Source: Castellaniella defragrans
GTDB lineage: Bacteria > Pseudomonadota > Gammaproteobacteria > Burkholderiales > Burkholderiaceae_B
Length of the DNA stretch: 64,000 nt
Direction: 5' to 3'
NCBI RefSeq assembly: GCF_014203015.1
Contig: NZ_JACHIB010000020.1
Span: forward strand, 1 to 64,000
The position numbers were made by a program, and so were the translations under genes. This document shows positions 41,365-51,084 of this stretch, in pieces. The notes below the pieces were generated by a model. It did not search any database. It saw nothing but the letters and a program-made list of their open reading frames with translations, and was not told the origin of the DNA. How positions within the stretch are numbered: the first letter of the stretch is position 1; every line of letters begins with the position of its first letter.

Positions 41365-42264
41365 ATGGCCGTCGATCACTACGAAAACTTCCCCGTCGCG
41401 TCCCTGCTGCTGCCCGCCCGGCTGCGCCCGGCGGTGCGCGATCTGTACGCCTTCGCGCGCGGCGCGGACGACATCGCCGACGAGGGCGACGCCCCCGCGC
41501 CGGCGCGCCTGGAACGGCTGGAAGCCTGGCGCGCCGCGGTCCGGGACCTGGGTGCCGGGCGGCCGATCCGGGCGCCACTGTCCGACGGCGACCGCGCGAT
41601 CTTCGCCCGGCTGGGCGACACCGCCGTGCGCCACCGGCTGCCCGTCCAGCCGCTGCTGGACCTGCTGTCGGCCTTCATCCAGGACCTGAGCGTCACGCGC
41701 TACGCCGACGAGCCGGCCCTGCTCGACTACTGCCGCCGCTCCGCCAACCCGGTCGGGCGCCTGATGCTGCACCTGTTCGGCCGCACCGATCCTGCGGACC
41801 TGGCCCAGTCCGACGCCCTCTGCACCGGACTGCAGCGGGTCAATTTCTGCCAGGACGTGGCCCTGGACCAGGCCAAGGGCCGCTGCTACATCCCCCTGGA
41901 CTGCCTGGAACGCCACGGCCTCGACCCCGCCGCCCTGGACGCGCCGTGCGCCGATCCGGCCGCGCCGCCGTCCGACGCCTGGCGGGACGCGGTGCGCGAG
42001 CAGGCCGCGCAGGCCCGCCGCGCCCTGCTGGCCGGCAGCCCGCTCGCCTGGCGCCTGCCCGGCCGCATCGGCCTGGAACTGCGCCTGGTGGTGCACGGCG
42101 GCCTGCGGGTCCTGGAAAAGCTCGCCGCGGGCGGCTACGACCCTTGGCGCAACCGGCCCATCCTGGGCCGCGCCGACGCCTTCCTGCTATGCTGGCGCGC
42201 ATTCTGTACGCCGCGCCCCCGCGCCGCATCGCCCCATGGCTCCTCTGAATCAGTCGAGCGTTAA
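41365..42264 (+). CDS. hpnC: Hydroxysqualene synthase HpnC
   Basis: A 299-residue trans-isoprenyl synthase that converts presqualene diphosphate to hydroxysqualene. Both Asp-rich motifs are visible: DDIADE near residue 34 and NFCQDVALD near 155. HYENFPVASLLLPARLRP is the HpnC-type N-terminus. First of three squalene genes in the order C-D-E, 32 bp before hpnD. The last about 25 residues are low-complexity. Confidence 0.94.
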   Translation: MAVDHYENFPVASLLLPARLRPAVRDLYAFARGADDIADEGDAPAPARLERLEAWRAAVRDLGAGRPIRAPLSDGDRAIFARLGDTAVRHRLPVQPLLDLLSAFIQDLSVTRYADEPALLDYCRRSANPVGRLMLHLFGRTDPADLAQSDALCTGLQRVNFCQDVALDQAKGRCYIPLDCLERHGLDPAALDAPCADPAAPPSDAWRDAVREQAAQARRALLAGSPLAWRLPGRIGLELRLVVHGGLRVLEKLAAGGYDPWRNRPILGRADAFLLCWRAFCTPRPRAASPHGSSESVER

Positions 42265-42296
42265 GCAGGCGCTGCGGATCGGAGAGAATCCATACC

Positions 42297-43160
42297 ATGA
42301 CGCCTGACGAATACTGCCAGCAGAAGGCCGCGCGCAGCGGCTCGAGCTTCTACTACGCCTTCCTGTTCCTGCCGCCGGAGCGGCGCCGCGCCATCACGGC
42401 GCTGTACGCCTTCTGCCGCGAGGTGGACGACATCGTGGACGAGGTCGGCGAGCCCTCGGTCGCGCGGATGAAGCTCGCCTGGTGGCGCGACCAGGTCGGC
42501 CTGATGTTCGACGGCAAGCCCGACCATCCGGTGGCCATCGCCCTGGCGCGGCACGTTCCCGCCTTCGGGCTGCGCCCCGAGCCCTTCTACGCCGTGATCG
42601 AAGGCATGGAAATGGACCTGGACCAGTTCCGCTACGCCGACTGGAACGCCCTGCGGGAATACTGCTGGCGGGCCGCCGGCGTGGTCGGCGACCTGTCGGC
42701 CGCCATCTTCGGCCACACCGACCCGCGCACCCTGGAATACGCCGAGACCCTGGGCCTGGCCTTCCAGATGACGAACATCATCCGCGACGTGGGCGACGAC
42801 GCCCGGCGCGGGCGCATCTACCTGCCGGCCGACGACATGGCGCGCCACGGCGTGACGGTGGACGACATCCTCGACGGCCACTACACCGAAGGCTTCCAGG
42901 CCCTGATGCGCCAGCAGACCGAACGCGCGCGCGCGCTGTACCGCGACGCCATGCGCGCCCTGCCCGAGGCCGACCGCCGCGCGCAGCGGCCCGGCCTGAT
43001 GATGGCCGCCATCTACGTCGCCCTGCTCGACGAGATCGAGCGCGACGGCTGGCACGTGCTGAACCAGCGCATCGCGCTGACGCCGATCCGCAAGTTCTGG
43101 CTCGCCTGGAAGACCTGGGTCGGCGGCGGCCGGGGGCTGGTGCGCCGTCTGGCGCAATGA
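42297..43160 (+). CDS. hpnD: Presqualene diphosphate synthase HpnD
   Basis: A 287-residue enzyme joining two farnesyl diphosphates to presqualene diphosphate. The first Asp-rich motif is DDIVDE after FCREV, and the second is NIIRDVGDDARRGRIYLP. SSFYYAFLFLPPERRRAI is the conserved N-terminus. Farnesyl diphosphate would come from IspA, also encoded in this window. It shares fold and ancestry with HpnC; the two are told apart by N-terminal sequence and order. Confidence 0.95.
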   Translation: MTPDEYCQQKAARSGSSFYYAFLFLPPERRRAITALYAFCREVDDIVDEVGEPSVARMKLAWWRDQVGLMFDGKPDHPVAIALARHVPAFGLRPEPFYAVIEGMEMDLDQFRYADWNALREYCWRAAGVVGDLSAAIFGHTDPRTLEYAETLGLAFQMTNIIRDVGDDARRGRIYLPADDMARHGVTVDDILDGHYTEGFQALMRQQTERARALYRDAMRALPEADRRAQRPGLMMAAIYVALLDEIERDGWHVLNQRIALTPIRKFWLAWKTWVGGGRGLVRRLAQ

Positions 43161-43242
43161 GCGCGCCGGGCGGCGCCCCCGCGCGAATTCCCTCTCCGGA
43201 AGAAGGCGCGCAGCGCCAGGGGGCCGGCATGAGCGCGCCGCG

Positions 43243-44550
43243 ATGAGCATCGCCGTCGTCGGCGCCGGCTGGGCGGGCCTGGCCGCCGCCGTGCGCCTGC
43301 GCCGGGCGGGCCGGGCGGTCCGGGTCTACGAGGCCGCCACCGCGCCGGGCGGCCGGGCGCGGTGGATCGACCATCCCGGACTGGGCCTGCGGATCGACAA
43401 CGGCCAGCACATCCTGCTGGGCGCCTACAGCGCCACCCTGGCGCTGATGCGGTCCCTGGACGTGGACCCGGCGCGGGCCCTGCTGGCCGGGGACCTGGAC
43501 CTGCGATCGGCCGACGGCGGCCTGAGGCTGCGGTTCTGGCCGCTGCCCGCGCCCCTGCACCGCCTGGGCGTGCTGCTGGGCAGCCGCGGGCTGGACGGCG
43601 GGCGGGGCCGGCGCCACCTGGCCCGCGTGTTCGGCGCGCTGGAGCCGCAGCGCGTCGATCCGTGCGCGACCGTCGCGGACTGGCTGGCCGGCCTCGGCTG
43701 CCCGCCGGACCTGATGACGCGCCTGTGGGAGCCCCTGTGCGTGGCCGCCCTGAACACGCCGGCGCGGGCGGCGCAGGCGCGCCTGTTCGTCCGCGTGCTG
43801 GCCGACAGCCTGGGCGCGGGGCCGGCCGCCAGCCGCATCCTGATCCCGCGCGACGGCCTGCATGCGCTCTGGCCCGCCCGCGCCTGCGCCCTGCTGGGCG
43901 AGGGCCTGCGGCGCCAGCGGGTGCGCGCGATCGCACCCGGCCCGGCGGGCGGCTGGCGGGTGGACGGCGAACCGCACGCAGGCGTCATCCTGGCCGTGCC
44001 GGCCGCCGAAGCCCGGCGCCTGCTGGCGCCGCTGCCCGGGGCGGCGGACTTCCTGGACGGCTGGACGGAGCCGGCGCACTCCGCCATCGGCACCCTCACC
44101 CTGCGGCTTGCCCGGCCCTGGGATTCGGGCCGGCCCATGCTGCTGCTGCGCGACGAGCCGGCGTGCGACGCCTGGGGCCAGTGGCTGTTCGACCGCAGCG
44201 CCAGCGCCCGCGCGCACGCCGAACGCCGGCTGGTCCACGTGGTCATCGGCACGGCGGACCGCTACGCGGGCCGGGATCCGGCGCGCCTCGCGGCCGGCGT
44301 CATCGCCCAGATCCGCGCCCAGGCGGCCGCGGGATCGCTCCCGCCGCTGCCGCAGATCGAGGCCCACGCCCTGGTCACCGAGCGGCGCGCGACCTTCGAC
44401 GCCGTCCCGGGCCTGCGGCGCCCCGGCATGGCCACCCCCTGGCCCGGCCTGCTGCTGGCCGGCGACTGGACCGACACCGGCTATCCGGCCGTGCTGGAAG
44501 GCGCGGTGCGCAGCGGGCTGGCGGCGGCCGACGGCATCCTCGCCGCCTGA
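43243..44550 (+). CDS. hpnE: Hydroxysqualene dehydroxylase HpnE
   Basis: A 435-residue FAD-dependent amine-oxidase-fold enzyme that reduces hydroxysqualene to squalene. The dinucleotide loop VVGAGWAGLAAAVRLRRAG (5-23) and the C-terminal FAD contact LLLAGDWTDTGYPAVLEGAVRSG are intact. GQHILLGAY is typical of HpnE. It completes the three-step route from farnesyl diphosphate; squalene-hopene cyclase is not in the window. It lies 82 bp after hpnD, in GC-rich DNA with no separate promoter seen. Confidence 0.94.
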   Translation: MSIAVVGAGWAGLAAAVRLRRAGRAVRVYEAATAPGGRARWIDHPGLGLRIDNGQHILLGAYSATLALMRSLDVDPARALLAGDLDLRSADGGLRLRFWPLPAPLHRLGVLLGSRGLDGGRGRRHLARVFGALEPQRVDPCATVADWLAGLGCPPDLMTRLWEPLCVAALNTPARAAQARLFVRVLADSLGAGPAASRILIPRDGLHALWPARACALLGEGLRRQRVRAIAPGPAGGWRVDGEPHAGVILAVPAAEARRLLAPLPGAADFLDGWTEPAHSAIGTLTLRLARPWDSGRPMLLLRDEPACDAWGQWLFDRSASARAHAERRLVHVVIGTADRYAGRDPARLAAGVIAQIRAQAAAGSLPPLPQIEAHALVTERRATFDAVPGLRRPGMATPWPGLLLAGDWTDTGYPAVLEGAVRSGLAAADGILAA

Positions 44551-44592
44551 GACCGGCCGGCGCGCGGCGCCCGCGGCCTCACCGACGCGCCG

Positions 44593-45714
44593 TCACGAGA
44601 CCAGCGCGGGCCGGCTCTGCGGTTCGCCCCTCTGCTCGCCCCTTTGCTCGCCCCGAAGTTCGCCCTGCAGCCAGCCGTACAGGTCGCGCGGATCCGCCTG
44701 CCCCGGCGTGACCTCCACCCAGGTACCCACCTGGTGGGCCTCCGCCTGGGCCTGCAGGAAGCGCAGCGCGGAATAGTCCTCCAGCGCGAACCCGACCGAG
44801 TCGAACAGCGTCACCTGGTCCGCCCGCGTCCGCCCCGGCGCGTCGCCCGCCAGGACGCGCCACAGTTCGGTCACGGGGAAATCGGCCGGCATCTGCTGGA
44901 TCTCGCCTTCCTTGCGCGTCTGGGGCGGGAATTCGACGAAGACCTCGGCCCGGCGCAGGATCGCCGGATCCAGCTCGGTCTTGCCGGGGCAGTCGCCGCC
45001 CACGGCATTCAGGTGCATGCCCGGCTCGATCAGGGCGTCGTCCAGCACCTGCGCCCGGCCCTGGAAGGCCGTCACGGTGGTGACGATGTCCGCGCCCCGC
45101 ACGGCTTCGGCCACCGAATCGCAGAGCCGCACGGACAGCGGCCGCCCGGGCAGTTCGGCCGCCGCCAGATTGCGCGCCAGGCGTTCCGAGGCGCGGCGGT
45201 CCAGGTCGTGGAGACGCAGTTCGCGCACGCCCAGCAGGGTGGCGAAGGCCAGCGCCTGGAAGTCGCTCTGCGCCCCGTTGCCGATCAGCGCCATCGAATG
45301 GCTGTCGCGCCGCGCCAGGACCTGCGCGGCCAGGGCCGACATCGCGGCCGTGCGCAGCGCCGTGGTCAGGGTCAGCTCGCTCAGCAGGCGGATCATGCCG
45401 GTGTCGCAATCCAGCAGCGCGCCCATCGCCATGACGGTGGGCAGGCCGTGGCGCCCGTTGCCCGGGTGGCCGTTGACGCATTTGAAGCTGTAATGCGTGC
45501 CGTCGGTGATGGGCATCAATTCGATGGTGCCCTGCTCGGAATAGGCGGCGATGCGGGCTTCCTTGTCGAACTCGGGCCAGCGCAGGTAATCGGCCCGCAG
45601 CGTGCCGGCCAGGCCCCGCAGGCAGGCGGGCAGGCCCAGCACGCCGATCAGCCGGGCGACGTCGTGGGTGTCCAGGAACAGGGTGCGGGGCAGCACCGGA
45701 GCGGGGGCGTGCAT
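44593..45714 (-). CDS. Ornithine cyclodeaminase family protein
   Basis: A 373-residue member of the ornithine cyclodeaminase / mu-crystallin family; the name enzyme turns L-ornithine into proline and ammonia with NAD. The NAD loop is ALIGNGAQSDFQALA; MPITDGTHYSFKCVNGHPGN lies in the substrate pocket, and NAVGGDCPGKTELD follows as the catalytic Asp region. AAGGAG precedes the ATG at 45714. The C-terminal tail is encoded by four 12-bp units (44623-44670) giving a repeated RGE(Q/L) peptide, not part of the fold. Other family members use alanine or lysine; ornithine is favoured by length and motifs. Confidence 0.87.
   Translation of the reverse strand: MHAPAPVLPRTLFLDTHDVARLIGVLGLPACLRGLAGTLRADYLRWPEFDKEARIAAYSEQGTIELMPITDGTHYSFKCVNGHPGNGRHGLPTVMAMGALLDCDTGMIRLLSELTLTTALRTAAMSALAAQVLARRDSHSMALIGNGAQSDFQALAFATLLGVRELRLHDLDRRASERLARNLAAAELPGRPLSVRLCDSVAEAVRGADIVTTVTAFQGRAQVLDDALIEPGMHLNAVGGDCPGKTELDPAILRRAEVFVEFPPQTRKEGEIQQMPADFPVTELWRVLAGDAPGRTRADQVTLFDSVGFALEDYSALRFLQAQAEAHQVGTWVEVTPGQADPRDLYGWLQGELRGEQRGEQRGEPQSRPALVS
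44623..44670. repeat. 12-bp tandem repeat inside the cyclodeaminase 3' end
   Basis: Units at 44623-44634, 44635-44646, 44647-44658 and 44659-44670 share the core TCGCCCC. Being a multiple of three, they encode a four-residue peptide repeat without frame damage. Confidence 0.8.
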
Positions 45715-45774
45715 GGCGTGTCTCCTTGGGATGTGATGTTCTGCATGCAGTGTGGCCCAAGGGTAAGACAATGT

Positions 45775-45971
45775 ATATCGCCAATCCTGCCGCTATTCCG
45801 CCATGAAACTGGCAGAACGGCACAAGGAATTGGACAGAGTGATCAGTGCGGTCCGCTTCCGCCCGTTCCGCCGTTCATTTTTCCGCCCGTTCTTCCGCCC
45901 GTGCCGATGCGCCGCATCCGGCGGCGCGCACGCGCCGCCGGACCGCTCCGGCTCCGGGACGGGCGGCCGCG
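45775..45971. other. Gap between thrC and cyclodeaminase with TTCCGCCCGT repeats
   Basis: Of the 257-bp gap, 45858-45905 holds three to four copies of TTCCGCCCGT in degenerate context. A short plus-strand frame starts at 45803 but quickly runs into these repeats and then into antisense thrC; it is not called. The 60 bp before the cyclodeaminase start hold AT-richer DNA that probably contains its promoter. Confidence 0.4.
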
Positions 45972-47372
45972 CTACAGCGCGTGGCGATGCACGTAGTCGG
46001 CCACCAGGCGGGCGTCGCAGTCCATGACCTCGACGCGCTGGGGCAGCCGGTCCAGGTCGCGCAGCGCGGCCGGGACTTCCGGCGATTCGCCGGTGGCCTC
46101 GACGATGGTCTCGGCGAACTTGGCCGGCAGGGCCGTTTCCAGCACCAGCATGGGCACGCCGTCCTCCAGGTGCTCCAGGGCGACCTTCACGCCGTCGGCC
46201 GTGTGCGGATCGATCAGCACGCCGGTCTCGCGGCGGATGTCGCGGATGGTGCGCAGGCGGTCGGCGTGGGTGCTGGCGCCCGCCACGAAGCCGTAGCGCT
46301 CCGTGAACGCCGGCCGCAGGCCGGACAGATCGAACTGCCCGGTGGTGCGCAGTTCCTCCATCAGCGCCTGCACGCGGGCCGGATCGCGGCCCACCAGGTC
46401 GAAGACGAAGCGCTCGAAGTTCGAGGCGCGCGAGATGTCCATCGACGGGCTGGAGGTGGCGTGCGTCTGGCTGGCCGCGCGCGGCCGGTAGACGCCGGTG
46501 CGGAAGAATTCTTCCAGCACGTTGTTTTCGTTGGTGGCCAGCACCAGGCGGCGGATCGGCACGCCCATCTCGCGCGCGATGTGGCCGGCCAGGATGTTGC
46601 CGAAATTGCCCGAGGGCACGGCGAAGGACACCGGCTCGCCGGGCCCCTGCGTGGCCCGCAGCCAGCCCCAGACGTAGTACACCACCTGGGCGGCGATGCG
46701 CGCCCAGTTGATGGAATTGACGGCGCCCAGACGGTGGGCGCTCTTGAAATCCAGGTCGCCGGCCAGCGCCTTGACGATGTCCTGGCATTCGTCGAACACG
46801 CCGCGCACGGCGATGTTGTGGATGTTGGCGTCCTGCAGCGAGTACATCTGGGCGCGCTGGAAGGCGCTCATGCGGCCGTGGGGCGACAGCATGAACACGG
46901 CCACGCCGCGCTTGCCGCGCAGCGCGTATTCCGCCGCCGAGCCGGTGTCGCCGGAGGTGGCGCCCAGGATGTTGAGCGTCTGGCCGCGCCGCGCCAGCAC
47001 GTATTCAAAGACCTGGCCGAGGAACTGCATGGCCATGTCCTTGAAGGCCAGCGTCGGCCCTTCGGACAGGCCCAGCAGCGACAGGCCCGGGCGCAGCGGC
47101 TTGACCGGCGCGATGCGCGGGAACACGTCGGGCGCGTAGGCCGCGTGCGTCATGCGCGACAGGTCGCCGGGCGCGATGTCGTCGATGAACAGGCCCAGCA
47201 CGCGGGCCGCCAGGTCGGCGTAGTCCAGCCCGCGCCAGGATTCCAGGGTGGCCGCGTCCAGCTTCGGCAGGGTTTCGGGCAGCGTCAGGCCGCCGTCGGG
47301 CGCCAGGCCTTCGAGCAGGATGTCGCAGAAAGGCTGCGGGGCCATGCCGCCCCGGGTGGACAGGTATTTCAC
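45972..47372 (-). CDS. thrC: Threonine synthase
   Basis: PLP enzyme converting O-phosphohomoserine to threonine; 466 aa, the long form common in proteobacteria. The PLP lysine is in LAFKDMAMQF (about residue 110), and the phosphate cup is in SGDTGSAAEYAL. The start is a GTG at 47372 overlapping the hom stop by 4 bp; MKYLSTRGG is the conserved N-terminus. Last of the alaC-hom-thrC run. No thrL-like leader attenuator is seen in the window. Confidence 0.96.
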   Translation of the reverse strand: MKYLSTRGGMAPQPFCDILLEGLAPDGGLTLPETLPKLDAATLESWRGLDYADLAARVLGLFIDDIAPGDLSRMTHAAYAPDVFPRIAPVKPLRPGLSLLGLSEGPTLAFKDMAMQFLGQVFEYVLARRGQTLNILGATSGDTGSAAEYALRGKRGVAVFMLSPHGRMSAFQRAQMYSLQDANIHNIAVRGVFDECQDIVKALAGDLDFKSAHRLGAVNSINWARIAAQVVYYVWGWLRATQGPGEPVSFAVPSGNFGNILAGHIAREMGVPIRRLVLATNENNVLEEFFRTGVYRPRAASQTHATSSPSMDISRASNFERFVFDLVGRDPARVQALMEELRTTGQFDLSGLRPAFTERYGFVAGASTHADRLRTIRDIRRETGVLIDPHTADGVKVALEHLEDGVPMLVLETALPAKFAETIVEATGESPEVPAALRDLDRLPQRVEVMDCDARLVADYVHRHAL

Positions 47373-48673
47373 GTGATGTTCTCCACGCGCAGGCGGGTCA
47401 CGTCCGAACGCACGAAAGGCAGGCCATGGATCGCGCGCAGGGCCTGGTCCACGTCGCCCTCGCGCGCTTCGTGGGTGAGGAAGATGATGTCGGCCTGGTG
47501 CTCGCCGTGGGGCTGCTGGAACATCGAGCCCACGGAAATGCCGGCGTCCGACAGCACGCGCGCCAGGTCGGCCAGCACGCCGGGGCGGTCGTCCACCCGC
47601 AGGCGCAGGTAGAAGCAGGTGCGCACGTCCGCCATGGGCAGCACGGGAATGTCGGCCATGGCGTCGGGCTGGAAGGCCAGGTGCGGCACCCGGTGCTCGG
47701 GGTCGGCCATCTGCAGCCGGGTCACGTCGACCAGGTCGGCCACCACGGCCGAGGCCGTGGGCAGCGCGCCCGCGCCCTGGCCGTAGTACAGCGAAGGGCC
47801 GACCGCGTCGCCGCGCACCAGCACGGCGTTCATGGCGCCTTCGACGTTGGCCAGCAGGCAGTGGTCGGGCACCAGGGCGGGATGGACCCGCAGCTCGATG
47901 CCTTCCGGGCGGCGGCGGGTGATGCCCAGCAGCTTGATGCGGTAGCCCAGGCGCTCGGCGTGGACGATGTCCTCGGAGGCCAGGCGGGAAATGCCTTCGA
48001 TGTAGGCCTTGTCGAACTGTACCGGAATGCCGAAGGCCAGCGAGGCCAGCAACGTGAGCTTGTGGGCCGCGTCCACGCCCTCGATGTCGAAGGTGGGGTC
48101 GGCCTCGGCGTAGCCCAGGCGCTGGGCCTCGGCGAGCACGGCGTCGAAGGGCAGGCCGCGCTGGCGCATCTCCGACAGGATGAAATTGGTGGTGCCGTTG
48201 ATGATGCCGGCCAGCCACTGGATGCGGTTGGCCGTCAGGCCCTCGCGGATCGCCTTGATGATGGGGATGCCGCCGGCCACGGCCGCCTCGAAGGCGACCA
48301 TCACGCCGCGCGCCTGGGCGGCGGCGAAGATCTCGTTGCCGTGCACGGCCAGCAGGGCCTTGTTGGCCGTGACCACGTGCTTGCCCTGGGCGATGGCTTC
48401 CAGGATGCAGTCGCGGGCCACCGTGTCGCCGCCCATCAGCTCGACGATGATGTCGATGTCCGGGTCGCGCGCCAGGGCCATGCCGTCGGTGGTGACGGCG
48501 ACGTCCGGCCCCACCAGCGCGCGCGCCTTGGCCACGTCGCGCACCGCCACCGCGGCGACCTCGATGCGCCGTCCGGCGCGCCGGGCGATCTCGCCGCCGT
48601 TCTGGGCCAGGACCGTCCAGACGCCGCCGCCGACGACGCCCAGGCCGAGCAAACCTACGCGGATCGGTTTCAT
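47369..48673 (-). CDS. hom: Homoserine dehydrogenase
   Basis: Reduces aspartate-semialdehyde to homoserine for threonine and methionine; 434 aa. The NAD(P) loop is [13 protein letters not shown] (7-19), the catalytic core has NKALLA and GTTNFIL, and a C-terminal ACT domain starts near residue 350 ([21 protein letters not shown]), giving threonine feedback control. It is monofunctional, with no aspartokinase fused. It overlaps both neighbours by 4 bp. Confidence 0.96.
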   Translation of the reverse strand: MKPIRVGLLGLGVVGGGVWTVLAQNGGEIARRAGRRIEVAAVAVRDVAKARALVGPDVAVTTDGMALARDPDIDIIVELMGGDTVARDCILEAIAQGKHVVTANKALLAVHGNEIFAAAQARGVMVAFEAAVAGGIPIIKAIREGLTANRIQWLAGIINGTTNFILSEMRQRGLPFDAVLAEAQRLGYAEADPTFDIEGVDAAHKLTLLASLAFGIPVQFDKAYIEGISRLASEDIVHAERLGYRIKLLGITRRRPEGIELRVHPALVPDHCLLANVEGAMNAVLVRGDAVGPSLYYGQGAGALPTASAVVADLVDVTRLQMADPEHRVPHLAFQPDAMADIPVLPMADVRTCFYLRLRVDDRPGVLADLARVLSDAGISVGSMFQQPHGEHQADIIFLTHEAREGDVDQALRAIHGLPFVRSDVTRLRVENIT

Positions 48674-49857
48674 TTGAGCAGCCCGTCCTTGCGGAACATG
48701 TCCTTGATGCCGCGCACCGCCTGACGGGTGCGCTGTTCGTTTTCGATCAGGGCGAAGCGCACGTATTCGTCGCCGTATTCGCCGAAGCCGATGCCGGGGG
48801 ACACGGCGACCTTGGCGTCGGCCAGCAGGCGCTTGGAGAATTCCAGCGAGCCCTGGGCGCGGTAGGGCTCGGGGATGCGCGCCCAGATGTACATGGACGC
48901 CTTGGGCACGTCCACCGGCCAGCCGGCCTCGTGCAGGCCGCGCGCCAGCACGTCGCGGCGGCTGCGGTACTGCTCGACGACTTCCGCCACACAGTCCTGG
49001 GGCCCTTCCAGGGCGGCGATGGCCGCCACCTGGATGGGCGTGAAGGTGCCGTAGTCGTGGTAGCTCTTGATGCGCGCCAACGCGTTGACCAGCTCGCGGT
49101 TGCCCACCATGAAGCCGATGCGCCAGCCGGCCATGTTGTAGCTCTTGCTCATGGTGAAGAATTCCACCGCCACGTCGCGCGCGCCGGGCACCTGCATGAT
49201 GGACGGCGCCACGTAGCCGTCGAAGGTGATGTCGGCGTAGGCCAGGTCGTGCACCACCAGGATGCCGTGTTCGCGCGCCAGCGCCACGATGCGCTCGAAG
49301 AAGGACAGCTCCACGCACTGGGCCGTGGGGTTGCTGGGGAAACCCAGGATCATCATCTTGGGCTTGGGGATGGTCTCGCGCACCGCGCGCTCGATCTCCT
49401 CGAAGAAATCCAGTCCGGGCGTCATCGGCACCGAGCGGATGTTGGCGCCGGCGATCACCGCGCCGTAGATGTGGATCGGGTAGCTGGGATTAGGCACCAG
49501 CACCGTGTCGCCCCGGTCCAGCGTGGCCAGCATCAGGTGGGCCAGGCCTTCCTTGGAGCCGATGGAGACGATGGCCTCGGAATCCGGATCGATGTCCACC
49601 CCGTAGCGGCGCTCGTACCAGGTCGAGATCGCGCGGCGCAGGCGCGGGATGCCCTTGGACACCGAATAGCCGTGGGTGTCGGGGCGGCGGGCGACTTCCA
49701 CCAGCTTGTCGACGATGTGCTGCGGCGTGGGGCCGTCCGGATTGCCCATGGACATGTCGATGATGTCCTCGCCGCGCCGGCGTGCGGCCATCTTGAGTTC
49801 CCCGGTGATGTTGAACACGTAGGGGGGCAGGCGCTCGATGCGCGGAAAGCTCGTCAT
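48670..49857 (-). CDS. alaC: Alanine transaminase (AlaC type)
   Basis: A 395-residue class I/II PLP aminotransferase, probably making alanine from pyruvate and glutamate. The PLP lysine is in [41 protein letters not shown]-type N-termini and GNPDGPTP are typical of the AlaC/YfdZ group. In Burkholderiales it commonly precedes hom and thrC, as here, with a 4-bp overlap to hom. Substrate choice between alanine and aspartate cannot be read with certainty; the flanking threonine genes leave an aspartate-family role open. Confidence 0.9.
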   Translation of the reverse strand: MTSFPRIERLPPYVFNITGELKMAARRRGEDIIDMSMGNPDGPTPQHIVDKLVEVARRPDTHGYSVSKGIPRLRRAISTWYERRYGVDIDPDSEAIVSIGSKEGLAHLMLATLDRGDTVLVPNPSYPIHIYGAVIAGANIRSVPMTPGLDFFEEIERAVRETIPKPKMMILGFPSNPTAQCVELSFFERIVALAREHGILVVHDLAYADITFDGYVAPSIMQVPGARDVAVEFFTMSKSYNMAGWRIGFMVGNRELVNALARIKSYHDYGTFTPIQVAAIAALEGPQDCVAEVVEQYRSRRDVLARGLHEAGWPVDVPKASMYIWARIPEPYRAQGSLEFSKRLLADAKVAVSPGIGFGEYGDEYVRFALIENEQRTRQAVRGIKDMFRKDGLLK

Positions 49858-49912
49858 GATGGTCCTCGGCAGGTGGGCTGGAGTCGTGCGGATGGATGCG
49901 GTGCAGCAAACT

Positions 49913-49925
49913 CGATAATCTATCG
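49913..49925 (-). promoter_or_regulatory. -10 region with small dyad upstream of alaC
   Basis: CGATA-ATC-TATCG is a 5-bp inverted repeat; on the minus strand TAGATT (49917-49922) inside it is a plausible -10, 60 bp before the alaC start. No firm -35 is seen. It is the only AT-rich spot in the gap. Confidence 0.35.
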
Positions 49926-50019
49926 CATGCGTCCGCGACTCGCAAATGGGCGGGCTGCAATGGGCGGACGGGGACGACGATCTCGACGAGCCGGCAGGAA
50001 ATCCGGCGGTTCCCCGGAA

Positions 50020-50025
50020 TACAAT
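50020..50025 (+). promoter_or_regulatory. -10 element TACAAT upstream of the secreted hydrolase
   Basis: TACAAT in CGGAATACAATGG lies 62 bp before the hydrolase ATG. No clear -35 is present in the GC-rich DNA upstream. The hexamer equals that before yggX and the Rieske oxygenase gene. Confidence 0.4.
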
Positions 50026-50086
50026 GGTCGGCCTGCACCGGCGCGGCCATCCGCCCTCCGGGCGGCCGTTGAACGAGGAACCGCCC

Positions 50087-50899
50087 ATGACGCAATCGCT
50101 CCGCCTGGTTCTTGCCCTGCTTGCGGCCGGCATCGCCCTCGCCGTGTCCGGCGGCGCGCGGGCGCAGGCGCCGGCGCCGAAGATCGGCGTGGTGGTGATG
50201 CACGGCAAGGCCGGCTCGCCGGGCCGGCACGTGGCGGAACTGGCGGCCGCGCTGGAGGCCAAGGGTTGCCTCGTCGCCAATCTCGAAATGCCGTGGTCGG
50301 GACGGCGCAACTATGACGTCGGCGTCGCCGCCGCCGAGCGGGAAGTCGCCGCCGCACTGGACGCCTTGCGTGCGCGCGGCGCGCAGAAGCTGTTCGTCGG
50401 CGGACACAGCCAGGGCGGGCATTTTGCCCTCTACCTCGGCGGCCGGCTGCCGGTCGATGGCGTGATCGCCATCGCGCCGGGAGGCAATTCCAACAGTCCG
50501 CAAGCCCGCGAACAGGTGGGCGAGGCCGTGGCCCTGGCTCGCAAGCGGGTCGGCGAAGGCCGGGGCGAGAGCAGGACGCGGCTCGTGGACTACGAGGGTG
50601 CGCGCGGCGCCTATCCCGTCGCCGTGGCACCGGCGGTCTATCTCGACTGGTTCGCCCCCGACAGCCCGTTGAACCGGGTGAAGCCGGAGCACGCGCTGAA
50701 CCCCGCCGTGCCGGTCCTGTTCATCGTGCCGACCCGGGACTATCCGGGTCTGCTCAAGGTCAGGCAACAGCGATTCGCCGCCCTGCCGCCGAATCCGCGA
50801 ACCGAGCTGTACCAGCCGGAGGCCAGCCACACCGGCGCGCCCTCGGCGTCGATCGACCGGATTGCCGAGTGGATGGCCGCCGTGGCAGGGGCCCGCTGA
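50087..50899 (+). CDS. Secreted alpha/beta hydrolase
   Basis: A 270-residue alpha/beta-hydrolase-fold protein with a signal peptide (about residues 1-26, ending near GGARAQA). The nucleophile elbow is GGHSQGGH with Ser as nucleophile; the acid is probably in [10 protein letters not shown] and the His in [22 protein letters not shown] forms the oxyanion region. GAGGAA precedes the ATG. It stands alone, divergent from alaC. Likely periplasmic esterase or lipase-like; substrate unknown. Confidence 0.82.
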   Translation: MTQSLRLVLALLAAGIALAVSGGARAQAPAPKIGVVVMHGKAGSPGRHVAELAAALEAKGCLVANLEMPWSGRRNYDVGVAAAEREVAAALDALRARGAQKLFVGGHSQGGHFALYLGGRLPVDGVIAIAPGGNSNSPQAREQVGEAVALARKRVGEGRGESRTRLVDYEGARGAYPVAVAPAVYLDWFAPDSPLNRVKPEHALNPAVPVLFIVPTRDYPGLLKVRQQRFAALPPNPRTELYQPEASHTGAPSASIDRIAEWMAAVAGAR

Positions 50900-51054
50900 G
50901 CGGCGCAGGATGCGCACGGCGCAACACCCATGCAGCCGATTTTTCAACGCCTGGGAGGAAGCCGGCCGCTGCACGCCGGCGCTCCCCGCCCGCGGGCTCC
51001 GGTCCCGCGGGGAAAGCGCTCCGGCCCCCGGCACGATCGCCCGATCGATTGCGC

Positions 51055-51060
51055 TATCAT
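51055..51060 (+). promoter_or_regulatory. -10 element TATCAT for the Mth938-like/bcp/phoH/pdxA run
   Basis: TATCAT in GCGCTATCATCACG lies 25 bp before the GTG start of the first gene. No strong -35 is seen. The following genes are close or overlapping, so this may serve all four. Confidence 0.35.
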
Positions 51061-51084
51061 CACGAGGAACACCGGAGCTTGCCC

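Noticed and set aside
45803-46027. Small plus-strand frame starting MKLAERHKELDRVI, considered as a divergent regulator fragment
   Set aside because: After about 17 ordinary-looking residues it runs into TTCCGCCCGT repeats and antisense thrC. No helix-turn-helix and no good ribosome site.
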